Source: Neostapfia colusana
Lineage: Eukaryota > Streptophyta > Magnoliopsida > Poales > Poaceae
Reading direction: 5' to 3'
Length of the DNA: 64,000 nt
Assembly (NCBI GenBank): GCA_030760725.1
Contig: JASWHV010000012.1
Coordinates: forward strand, 55,459,652-55,523,651
Position 1 is the stretch's first letter. Each line of letters opens with the position of its first letter. Under the pieces are notes generated by a model. The model did not search any database. It saw nothing but the letters and a program-made list of their open reading frames with translations, and had not been told where the DNA came from. Below, one piece after another: positions 1 through 9,212 of this stretch. The position numbers and the translations under genes were made by a program.

Positions 1-2313
1 TGAACCGGTCCTTAGGATCCAGGCAAGCACTAAACACAAACCCGAGTCTCGTGCACACAACACCAACCAAATCATCCAACTTGCCTTGATCCCTACCTCT
101 GCATAACTCATAATATCTCATTCAAGAGTAAGGCAAACAAATTGATGATATCATATCCCACTTATCCCATTCGAAGCATGGCTAAGCATAGGTAACATGA
201 ATGAATGACATAATAAAATAAATCCCAACCCAGGCTACAAGGAAATAAGATAATGAAAATCTAGGGAAACTTCCTAGCTTGGGTATCATATTCCAAATTG
301 ACAATGCAAATTAATTCTAACTACACATCCTAGTATAGGATCAAAGTGGTCAAGGACACTTGCCTTCTTCCTGCTGCTCTGGGAATGGAAAGTCTTGGTC
401 TTGAAAGGGGAGAACTTGCTCTGGGGCAGGTTCTACTCATGCCAATACACATAGCAAAAGAAAACAACAATCCATAAGCCATAGTCCACACTTTCACTCC
501 ATGCAAACCACACATACATACATATGAAAGTCACTCACCTTTCTAAGTGTTGTGGTTACCCTAGATATGTTAATTTAGGCCTACATGCACTTTTAAACAT
601 ATATATATTATTTCTAACTTTTATATTCAGATTTCTATTTGCACACTATATATGAATTTCCTACTCCAAATAGGTTTTCAGATCTTCTACAAAATCCTAA
701 ATTGAAGTTTTTGGATTTGGAGACCTCATTTATCATTTCCTAATTATGCATACTTATTTTCCTATATTTTCAGATTTATTTTCTATGCCTAAAAGTGAAT
801 TTTAATATTAAAATAGTAAGGCATATCATCTAAACAGAATAGGTTCTGATCTAAAATGTTCAATAAAATATTTTTGAACTTCCTCTCTGATGTGAAACAA
901 TCTAAATTTGTTTTACTAGTTTTTTTGGAATTATTTCCTAGCCTAAAATGTGTCTCTAGAGATAATAAAAATGAGCAACACTTAGGCAGATTTCATTTCA
1001 GCCTAAAATCTATTTTTAACTCATTCTAAAGTTTTCCAAGTGCTAGGAGAGTTTAAATTTATATTTGCACATGTGTTTGCATCACCATTTAAATTTAAAT
1101 CCTAGTCACATGTTCAAATTTCTAAATTTAATATCCTATAGGGTCTAAAAGGCAATTCCACCCTACTGCAGGGTTTCACTATTTCCTAAATTTTCAGGGG
1201 CCTAATTACACATAACAGAGGGGTTTTCCTAATTTTTATTAAGTCCAGGGGCTAAAACTGAGTTTTAAATGAATTTACATAAATTTCTGAAGGTCCAGGG
1301 GCTAGATCAGAAATATCCAGGGCTAGCTCGTGTTTTCCGAGATCCCTAGGGGGTAGCACGTAAGAATCCCGGCCTTTATAATGCGGGGCCGACGTGGACC
1401 GTCCGATTTAAAACAGACGGCTGAGATTATAACGCCAAACGGTACGGGTTAGATCTAATAGGAACAGCACGATTTAAAATGGACGGGCCTCAGGGGGCCA
1501 CGTCGCCCTAGCCGTGCGCGGGCGGCGCTGCCCGACGGCGCGCGGCGGCGGGAGGCGGCGATCTCGCCGGAGATCTTCGGGTTTTCGTCTATACTTCCTA
1601 AAACTTGGATTTCTTGGCATAGAACGGAAGAGGGGAGGTAGGGGATCTCACCTCGGGGTTTTTCTTGAGCTCGAGGTCCTTGCCCGGCGACGAGGTCCGA
1701 GGTGAAAACGCGGCGGTGCTTGCCGGAGCTGTGTCCAGAGCGCAAAACACCGGGTTTCCTTCACCTGCGAGACTCCCCGGAGGCAGTGGAACATGATCAG
1801 CACGTTAGATCAGGAAATTCAAGTGAGGATCGAAGGAAATCGGCGGTAGAAGCTTCGGTTCTCATCGGAGAGAAAAATGGAGCGGCGCTGGGGAATTCGG
1901 CGAGTTTCCTTGCGTGGATTGCACGAGGAGAGGCGGCGGAGGATCGGTTTGGATAAGTAGCAGCGCCCGGGGCTGAAGATCGGGCTGGGGGCGCGGGTTT
2001 CGAAGGTTGGTTTTGATTCGGGTGCGAGAGAGAGGGCCGGGGTCGGTTGGGGCGCGCAGGGGAAGAAGATGACGGGCGGGCCCCGCGCGTTAGAGAGAGG
2101 GAGAGGGGCGCGCGCGGGATCTGGGTCGGCTGGCCGGTTTCGGCCCACTGGCCGGTTTTTTCTTTTTCATTTTCTTTTCCTTTTTCTTTTTCCTTTTCCT
2201 TTTTCTGGTTTGATTCAAATCTAAATTCCAGTTTGAATTTGAATTTCTGCACCACACGCAATACGTCCAAAATTTTTTAAATTCCCCTCTTTAGCATGTT
2301 TTGGGGTGTTACA
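1..2313 (-). repeat. Partial long LTR of a Tekay-like gypsy element (D family)
   Basis: Read on the minus strand this matches the first 2.4 kb of the element D LTRs (38018 and 47262). It starts at 2313 with TGTAACACCCC and runs out of the window at position 1, so about 1 kb of the LTR, and any internal region, lies to the left. A solo LTR and a complete element cannot be told apart here. It retains the GA-rich tract next to the LTR start (plus-strand pyrimidine tract around 2158-2210) and the splice-donor-like AG/GTGAGAT at about 1651. The TATATAAG box of the D copies is degraded. It interrupts a copia gag gene, so it is younger than that element. It is clearly more diverged from the D LTRs than those are from each other. 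Confidence 0.88.
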
Positions 2314-3190
2314 GCTTAGAAGAACCTGAAAGGTTAGGGCAATCTGTATGAAAGTGTCTTGTCTTACCACATTCAAAGCATCTTTGAGGTCCGGAGCTTC
2401 CTCTCCTTCTAGTTCTCACATTTTGCAATGCTTTTGAGAACCTAGTAGAAAGAAGTACTAGCTCCTCCTCTGGAAACTCCTCAATCTGTTCCAGGGTTAG
2501 TGAAGACAGCAAAGCAAGTGTATTGCTAGATGATTGGCCGGAGCTAGGCATATCACGTTGTGAGACAAATGCAATAGTCTTATTTGGGTTCTTACGTGAT
2601 ATAATGTCAATTTCATGAGTTTTTAGCTTAGAATAAAGCACATCTAATGTAAGAGTACTCATGACAGTGGATTTACGTATGGATGTTACTTTCATCTCCC
2701 AAATTGACATGTCTAATGCACTTAGTAATTGCCTAGCATTTTCAGCATCTGAAAAATTAACATTGACGCTACACAAGTTGCTGAGAATTTTATTAAAGCG
2801 AGCAAAGAGGTCATCAATAGACTCACCGGGTTGCATCTCAAAGCGCATGTATTCTTTCTTGAACATATCATGTCTTACCTCCTTGATCGTGTTGGATCCT
2901 TCGTGGTAGTCACAAAGTGCTCTGCCCACATCGTACGCCGATCGGAGGTGTGCAACACGGTTGAAGTCGCTCTGAGTTAGTCCTTGTATGATTAAGTTCC
3001 GAGCCTTGTTGTTGTTGACATCTCTCATGTTTGTAGCCGTGACTTGATTGTTTGAAGGCACATCATAAGGCTTGTACACCTTTTCCCATATTGCAAAGCC
3101 TTGCGCCTGGATGAAAACTTCCATGCGTGCCTTCCAAACTTGAAAATCAATACCACTAAACGCACAAGGTTTGGTGGAGTATTTCTCCAT
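2314..3190 (-). pseudogene. Ty1/copia gag, truncated by the D-family LTR
   Basis: An open frame of about 290 codons starts at ATG 3190. It encodes a copia-type Gag: an N-terminal region with FQVWKARMEVFIQ (DUF4219-like), a UBN2-like middle (MFKKEYMRFEMQPGESIDDL) and a perfect CCHC knuckle, CFECGKTRHFHTDC, near residue 275. The frame ends a few codons later where the LTR at 2313 was inserted, so protease, integrase and RT are missing. Gag would package the element RNA in cytoplasmic particles. There is no internal stop in the retained part. The start is supported by its position about 40 bp downstream of the primer-binding site. Confidence 0.85.
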
Positions 3191-3227
3191 GATGATTAGT
3201 CAAAACACATGCAAATCACAAAGATTA

Positions 3228-3250
3228 GAGCAACCTGGCTCTGATACCAA
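3228..3250 (-). other. Primer-binding site of the minus-strand copia element
   Basis: On the minus strand the sequence just inside the LTR reads TTGGTATCAGAGCCAGG, complementary to the 3' end of initiator methionine tRNA. This is the usual primer of plant LTR retrotransposons. It fixes the LTR boundary at 3252 and the element's orientation. Confidence 0.85.
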
Positions 3251-3251
3251 C

Positions 3252-4079
3252 TGTAGGATCGAAGTACACGTGTAAAGCTACCAGAGGGGTGGGTGAATGG
3301 TAGATAAAAACTTTTCAGCGGAAGCAACAAAACACCCCTCAGCAGAAAACCGATCTGTTAAAGAAACCGTGTGTGCGACTAATCTAAACGTGTTCAACTG
3401 TGACAAAACTAGTATATATTGTAGATAATCAAGTCACGAAGACGTCACAACAAGAATCATGAAAATCCGTTGAGAGAAACTGAAGTTACGATCAAAAGAT
3501 CGAACAAAGGTCAATCTGTCCTACGCGAGAAAAACAGTTCTGGAATACTGCAAAGAAACTCGTGTAGATCAAAAACCACAAATTTAATGACCGTGAAATT
3601 TTCCCAGATGATATATAATCAAGTTGTGAAGATAATACAAAAAGAATCACATCAATTGGATCTGTAAAACTCGAGTTATGATAAAACCACCGAAGCAAGG
3701 TAGTGCTGAATAGAAACTCGACGAGAAAAACTTGTCTGAAACAAGTCGGACGAACAAGGCACAACAGTTCCTTTAGAATACGAATTTTATCTATCAAAAC
3801 ACAAGAGGAACAGCCCCAAAGTCGTGCACCAACGAGCTTGGCCTCCCTTGCTTATATAACCAGCCCTAAGGCCAACCCAATTCAAACTAGGACTCCTACT
3901 CCTACTTGGATTCAAACTGTAACTTTCCAATACTGCTCAAGACTCTTCTACACGCAGATAGAAGCAATCTTAAGACTTCCAAACACCTTAGGAACGTCCC
4001 AAACATTCCTAAAACAACTCTACTTCACGCCTAACACGAAATCCTGTTATAACCAACTCGAAACTTTCTATAAACAAAC
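3252..4079 (-). repeat. 5' LTR of the minus-strand copia element
   Basis: The downstream edge at 3252 (plus-strand TGTAGGATCG, minus-strand end ..CCTACA) abuts the primer site. The other edge is inferred as the point where the next copia LTR begins (4080) and is uncertain because there is no second copy to compare. A minus-strand TATATAAG at about 3853-3862 is a plausible promoter. Weak open frames in this stretch have no protein similarity that I recognise. Confidence 0.6.
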
Positions 4080-4260
4080 TGTTAGACGATATTTTCGGAT
4101 CACAGCCGAGCGCTGCGTCCGTTGCGGCGCGCGCGCGTGCGTCCGTTGCATGCGCGCGTAGCGCGTGAGTCCGTTGAGGCTCGGCCTCTCGTTCAGTGCT
4201 GCTCGTCTCTTATTTGTATCAGTTCCACCGATGAATATGATCGACGATCATTCTCCCACA
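4080..4260 (+). repeat. Short LTR of the plus-strand copia element
   Basis: A stretch of about 180 bp runs from TGTTAG at 4080 to ..TCCCACA at 4260, directly followed by a primer-binding site, TGGTATCAGAGCT, at 4261. The right edge is well supported by the primer site. The left edge is a guess from the TGTTAG start and from the end of the preceding LTR. It contains a very GC/CpG-rich core with alternating CG runs near 4120-4165. No 3' LTR survives for comparison. Confidence 0.45.
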
Positions 4261-4312
4261 TGGTATCAGAGCTAACATCGATCCTGCTATCCTCCGCTTC
4301 CGCCTCTCTGAC

Positions 4313-6388
4313 ATGGCTGCTAGCCCGACGTCTTCCATCGCCAGCTCCTCAGCCTCCACACACTCCAATCCATTTGCTGATTCGCCCACCCCTGTTGCCG
4401 CCGCAACTCTACAGCACGTGAACATCCGTTCACATGTTCCGATCGTCCTAGACTACGGTGAGTCGAACTTCTCGATCTGGAGTGCGTTCTTTGACGCCAT
4501 GTTTCGAAAATTCGGATTGATCGACCACATTGACGGCACCGTCGATGCTCAAAGCATGTGGCACAATACCGACTGGCTTCAGATTGACCAGTGCATTGTG
4601 TCGTGGCTTTACAACTCGATCACTCCGGATCTCATGAAAATGGTCAAAGTACCACACCCGACGGCGTATCTGCTGTGGTCGGCGATCCGGGGTCTCTTCC
4701 TCGACAACTCGGATCAACGTGCCGTCTACGCCCTCCAGGAGTTCCATGGGCTCTTTCAAGGCGATCTCACAATCTCGGCGTATTTCAGTCGCCTCAAAGA
4801 GCTTGCTGACCTCCTCCGCGATGTCGGGCACCCCGTTTCGGATTCTTCGATGGTCATCAACGCACTCCGCGGGCTGTCATCCAAATTCAGCCATGCTATC
4901 TCGGTGTTGACTGCATCGAAACCGCTGCCGATGTTTCTCTACGTCTGTAACTATCTTCTTCAAGATGAATCTCGCGAGGCGCACACGGCCAAGATGGAGG
5001 CCAACACCGCACTTTTGGCCACTGGCAAGTCGACTGCCAACTCCACACCACAGCCGCCTGCCACGGCTGCGTTCCCCAGCAACATGCAGCAACCATCCGG
5101 CAACAACGGTGGTGGCGACCGTCGTGGTCATCGCAAGAAAAAAGGCGGCCGTAACTCCAGTGCGCAAGCATCTGGCGTCCCCAATGCAGCCACGACCAAC
5201 AGCACCGGAAACAGTGCGCCATTGCCTCCGTGGAAAGCTGCGTACAACCCGTGGACGGGCGTCGTCCAAGCGTGGCAGATGCCGCTCTGGCGCCCGTCCA
5301 ACTCGGGTCTGCTCGGTCCCCGCCCAGGAGTCCCTCCGCAGCAGGCGCTCCATGCCACGACCACGCCAGCATTCCAGGAGATGAACATGTCTGGTCAGCA
5401 GCTCCAGGCAGTGGCGCCTGCTGGTCTTCTCACAGCCCTCAACGGCGTGCCTCCACCGAGCCAATACTCCGGGACTGACTGGGTATTCGATACCGGTGCC
5501 AGCTCGCATATGGTCAATCATCCTGGTATACTCTCTTCCTCTGCACCTCCACAGCACGATTCCACAATCGTCGTTGGTAACGGTGCTACCTTGCCCGTTC
5601 AACGAATCGGACATGCTACTATTCCCACACATCGCAATGCTTTACATCTTCGCAATGTCCTGCTCTCACCCAACTTAGTCAAAAATTTAATTTCTGTTCG
5701 CGCTCTTACGCGTGACAACAACGTTGCTGTTATTTTTGACTCTGTTGGTTTCACTATCAAGGATCTTCGTACGGGGACGACTCTGCTCCGCTGTGATTCT
5801 ACCGGCGACCTGTACTCCTTCCACCAGCCACAGAATAACACCCAGCACCATCATTCCATGGTGGCCTCGCTGACGTCTCCCATTTGGCATGCACGCTTGG
5901 GACATCCGGGACATGGTCATCTCCAGCGCGTGCTGTCTTCATTTAATTTTCGATGTTCGAAGGCCGATAGTCACACGTGCAGCGCATGTCAGCTTGGCAA
6001 GCATGTAAGGCTACCCTTCCAGCATTCTAGTAGCATGTCCACATTTCCTTTCCAATTGTTACATTGTGATGTATGGATGTCACCTATCCCAAGCAACTCG
6101 GGTTTCAAATATTATCTTGTCATTCTTGATGATTTTTCACATTTTGCTTGGACTTTCCCACTTCGCCACAAGTCCGACGTCCTACCCTCGCTAATAACCT
6201 TTCATGCCTTTGTGCAAACACAGTTTCGCCAGCCCATATCTTGTATCCAAACTGACAACGGCAAGGAGTTCGACAACATGGCTGCACGCCGCTTCCTCGT
6301 GAACCACGGCATCGTCTTGCGTCTCACTTGCCCATACACTTCCCAACAGAATGGTCGCGCGGAGCGCATTCTCCGCACCCTCAATGAC
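4313..6388 (+). pseudogene. Ty1/copia gag-protease-integrase, truncated
   Basis: One open frame from ATG 4313, 52 bp after the primer site. Residues 1 to about 300 are a copia Gag with a basic linker (RRGHRKKKGGR) and the PWTGVVQAW motif typical of grass Hopscotch/Retrofit-like elements. There is no CCHC knuckle. The protease active site DTGASSH is near residue 393. Integrase follows: a zinc-binding HARLGHPGH..CSACQLGKH, catalytic Asp in HCDVW, Asp in QTDNGKEF, and Glu in QQNGRAERI. Copia homology stops at about 6388, just after this Glu, and the frame runs on briefly into unrelated sequence. RT/RNase H fragments in the same orientation resume at 7501, probably the same element. Confidence 0.85.
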
Positions 6389-7261
6389 AGCATGCCGCAG
6401 CCTGAGCGCAAAATCCAGCCGGTTGAACCTTTTCAACCATATCTCCACTTCCATATCTCTTCACCACACCTTGGAACCATGTTGCCACGTCCATGCACTC
6501 CTTGCACACGTGCAAACACCTTCCAACAACGTCCACGATACCTTCATATGCATTGTTCTTGATCCAAACATGCTGCACGACCTCCCGATCAACTCAACCA
6601 CAATTCCTCCCGAACTTGGTTGTTGAACCTCATATTCTCCCTAAGACTAGTTCAATGGATCCCGTCACCAGCCATGTCTTGAACTCAAGCAACACCTGCA
6701 CATGAATAAACAACCAATACTTCCGAGCACAAGTCATCGACTTGACTCTCGTTAGTTCCGAAACAACAACATCTTACGTGAGCACCTCACATAAGCATGT
6801 TGTAAACCATAGCAAAATGATATCAGCCATAACCATCAAAACACACCAAAAACTTAGTAAAATAATACTAAGCAAACTTTCCATAAGAGTAAAGCAAGTT
6901 CGAAACATTGCAAGTTAAAAGCAGAACCATTGCAATCAAGCTCTGAACCTTATCAAAGCTAACCGGACCTTGAACCGGAGCTTACCAAAGCTAACCGGAC
7001 CTTGAACCGGAGCTTACCAAAGCTAGTCGGACCTAGCAAGGAACTTACCAAAGCTAGTCAGACCTAGCACCGGAGCTAGCAAAGACAAGTCGGACCTAGC
7101 CAAAATAAGTCAGACCTAGACAAAGCAAGTCGGACCTTACGTCGGACCTATCGTCGGACCTTGCAGGAGCTCGGACCTAGAGTCAGACCTTGTTAAAAAG
7201 GTGTTTTGGTAGTATTCAAAACTTTTATCGTCAAATCCAATGTATTCAGCACACATAGGTC
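6389..7261. mobile_element. Probable internal CACTA-derived sequence
   Basis: Non-coding sequence between the broken copia integrase and the CACTA terminus at 7499. No long open frame or recognisable protein. It holds a minisatellite-like stretch (6961-7190). Assignment to the CACTA element rests on adjacency and on the fact that copia homology resumes immediately after the CACTA end. No left terminal repeat was found near 6389, so the left boundary may be a deletion. Confidence 0.4.
6961..7190. repeat. Degenerate tandem repeat, about 32-bp then 20-bp period
   Basis: Two identical 32-bp units (6961-6992 and 6993-7024, starting AACCGGACCTTGAACC) are followed by units in which AGTCGGACCTAG recurs every 31, 32 and then about 20 bp, ending in three close copies of GTCGGACC near 7140-7165. 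This is an expanding and decaying minisatellite. Non-coding. Confidence 0.8.
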
Positions 7262-7499
7262 TCACAACATTCTTAATTACGACGACCCACTCTGGTCGCC
7301 GTAAATAAGGAAGCTTAGGCGCCACATGGCAGGGCCTCCATATTTACGACGACTTGCCCTAGCTGTAATATTATTTACAACGGTGGCCTTCGTAAATAAG
7401 CTTATTTACGACCTTTAACTGGTGACGGCCAGAAACCATCGTAAATGGCTTACTAACAACAGCTTCTAGCCGTTGTTAGTTGTCTTATTTCCTGTAGTG
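7262..7499 (-). mobile_element. Terminal region of a CACTA (En/Spm) DNA transposon
   Basis: The plus-strand end ..TTATTTCCTGTAGTG at 7499 is, reversed, CACTACAGGAAATAA, the conserved CACTA terminal inverted repeat. The inner 240 bp carry about seven copies of a TTTACGAC/GTCGTAAAT-type motif in both orientations, plus an AACAACGGCTAG../..CCGTTGTTAG pair. Such subterminal repeats are the kind of site bound by CACTA transposase. Copia RT homology restarts within a few bases of the end, so this element inserted into the copia gene. Confidence 0.75.
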
Positions 7500-7500
7500 C

Positions 7501-7664
7501 TCCTGGGTTTGAGAATAAAATGCATCTTCATATATTTGCGAGTCGGACAAAGCGTTGTATGGATTAAAACAGGCTCCTAGGGCTTGGTACTCTATGTTGA
7601 ATTCTAAAATTCATGATTTTGGATTTAAATCATCCAAGGTTGATACTTCGTTATTTATTTATAA
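7501..7664 (+). pseudogene. Copia reverse transcriptase fragment, first part
   Basis: The translation contains PGFENKMH and then, after a frameshift near 7551, LYGLKQAPRAWYSMLNSKI, the conserved copia RT motif, continuing to SSKVDTSLFIYKE. It is then interrupted by the MITE at 7665. Same strand as the copia gag-integrase at 4313, and probably the same element. The catalytic YVDD motif would lie beyond the MITE but is degraded. Confidence 0.8.
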
Positions 7665-8187
7665 GGAGAAAGTCCGTTTTACTACCCTCAATTATCTTTG
7701 TTGTCCACTTAACCCCCTTAACAAAATTTTAGTCTAATTTACTTCCCCAAACTATTTAGATTGGTTCGATTCACCACCTTGGGAGATTTTACATTTTTGT
7801 TTCTATATGTTCATGAAGTGTTTGAGGGTAAAATTATAATAGGTTATAAGTTACAACATATCGTATGTCAGAAAAATAGTTCAAAATTATTTTGTAATTT
7901 TTTTATATTGAAAGCATGTAATTTAGCTTTGATCTAGGAGATGAAATAATGCAAGAAAAAATTTATGAAAAAAATGAAATAACTATTGTAACATTATGTA
8001 TGATGTCATATACCATCCTACAGATTATAAACATAACCCATACAAAGAGAAACAAAAAAGGAAAATCTCACAAGGAGGTAAATTGAACAAATCTAATAGT
8101 TCGAGTGAGTAAATTGAACCAAAATTTTGTGTAGAGGGTTAAGTGAACAATGTAGATAACTTGAGGCTAGTAAAACAGACTTTTCCT
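7665..8187. mobile_element. Long-TIR MITE, possibly Mutator-like
   Basis: The left end (GGAGAAAGTCCGTTTTACTA) and the reverse complement of the right end (GGAAAAGTCTGTTTTACTA) align for about 110 bp with mismatches and small gaps, giving long imperfect terminal inverted repeats around an AT-rich core of about 300 bp. No coding capacity. Flanks TATTTATAA (left) and TTTTTATAA (right) may be a 9-bp target duplication with one mismatch, which would favour a Mutator-like origin, but the low-complexity A/T flank makes the exact edges ambiguous by 1-2 bp. Confidence 0.7.
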
Positions 8188-8196
8188 TTTTTATAA

Positions 8197-8853
8197 TAAT
8201 CATGGTATCACTATAAATATGCTAATTTACATCGATGCTAGAATCATTACTAGTTCTTCTCAGAAGGTTATTTTAGGATTTTTTTAAGGATCTGAGCTCT
8301 CAGTTTGCTCTTAAATATTTGGGAGATTTGCACTTCTTTCTAGGAATTAAAGTTAAAACGATAGAGTGCCAACAGTTCTCACGTAAGAAAATATGCAGTT
8401 AATCTGTTGGCTAAAGTCACAGAAGAGGCGCAAAGCATCACCAACGCCTCTATCAAATACTGAAAAATTGTCTGCTCATGAAGGAATATCGCTTGGATCA
8501 GAAGACAGTACAAAGTTTGTGGGAGCTCTTCAACACCTTACTCTTACTAGACCCACATTGCATTTTCAGTAAATAAAATATGTCAATATTTGTGTCCACC
8601 AACCACAACTCATTGTTGCTGTTAAGCGTATTTTGAGGTATATTCAGAATACATCTTGTATTGGTATACTCTTCAGCAAATCTTCATCTTATGGTGGTAA
8701 GTGCATTTTCTCATGTAGATTGGCTTGGTTGTGTTTAGATGACAAATATTCTACTGTAGGATTTACAATATTTTTTTGGATGAAATCTTATATCTTGGTG
8801 TAAAAGAAACAACCAACAGTTTCTAGATCTAGTACAAAAGCAGAAGAGGCTAG
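8197..8853 (+). pseudogene. Copia RT / RNase H fragment, degraded
   Basis: Across several stops and frame changes the translation follows copia pol in order: a decayed RT active-site region (LIYIDARIITSSSQKV), YLGDLHFF-like LGI sequence, PTPLSNTEKLSAHEG, LQHLTLTRPTLHF, AVKRILRYIQNTSCIGILF, and an RNase H segment ending KKQPTVSRSSTKAEEA at about 8853. Homology stops there, before the end of RNase H, and no 3' LTR is found. Heavy decay indicates an old copy. Confidence 0.75.
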
Positions 8854-9212
8854 CTGATGCCTGGGGGAGGCGTTCAAGGCGGGAGGAGGCGAGAAAGTCG
8901 GACAGGTGATCAGGACTGCAGAAGGGCGGTGCTCCTCCAAAGATCAATGAATTCCCTCGTTGATCTCTGCTAATCTTCACGCCAACTCCTGCACAAGATT
9001 CCTTCGTCTACAGTCCCATGCAACACTGGTGAGGATGCTCTCTGGTAAGTTTTTGGTCTCCTCGTGTAGACTTGGAAAAGCGATGACGACGAAAGCAGAG
9101 AAAATGAGGTCGCGGCTCTGTTGCACAAACCGAGTACAACACTGATCAGTACAAAATCAACGTCGCTACCACAGGTACGCCAAGCTATGATTGTGGGTTC
9201 TTCAGTAAGATT
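8854..9212. other. Unassigned sequence left of element C
   Basis: About 360 bp with no recognised element or gene. GC-rich purine runs occur at 8860-8900. The last five bases (9208-9212, agatt) are the target duplication of element C. Before C inserted, this ran directly into 52804-52972. Weak open frames on both strands resemble nothing I know. Confidence 0.6.

Noticed and set aside
1455..2280. Overlapping open frames near the LTR at 1-2313, including a Lys/Glu-rich one
   Set aside because: They fall in the LTR's GC-rich promoter and GAAAAA tract and are not conserved in frame in the D LTRs.
4877..5632. Minus-strand open frame of 251 codons opposite the copia gag-protease
   Set aside because: Antisense shadow of a GC-rich coding frame; the plus frame carries all the recognisable motifs.
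6961..7190. CRISPR-like repeat array
   Set aside because: The units are directly abutting and decaying with no unique spacers, in a plant transposon context.
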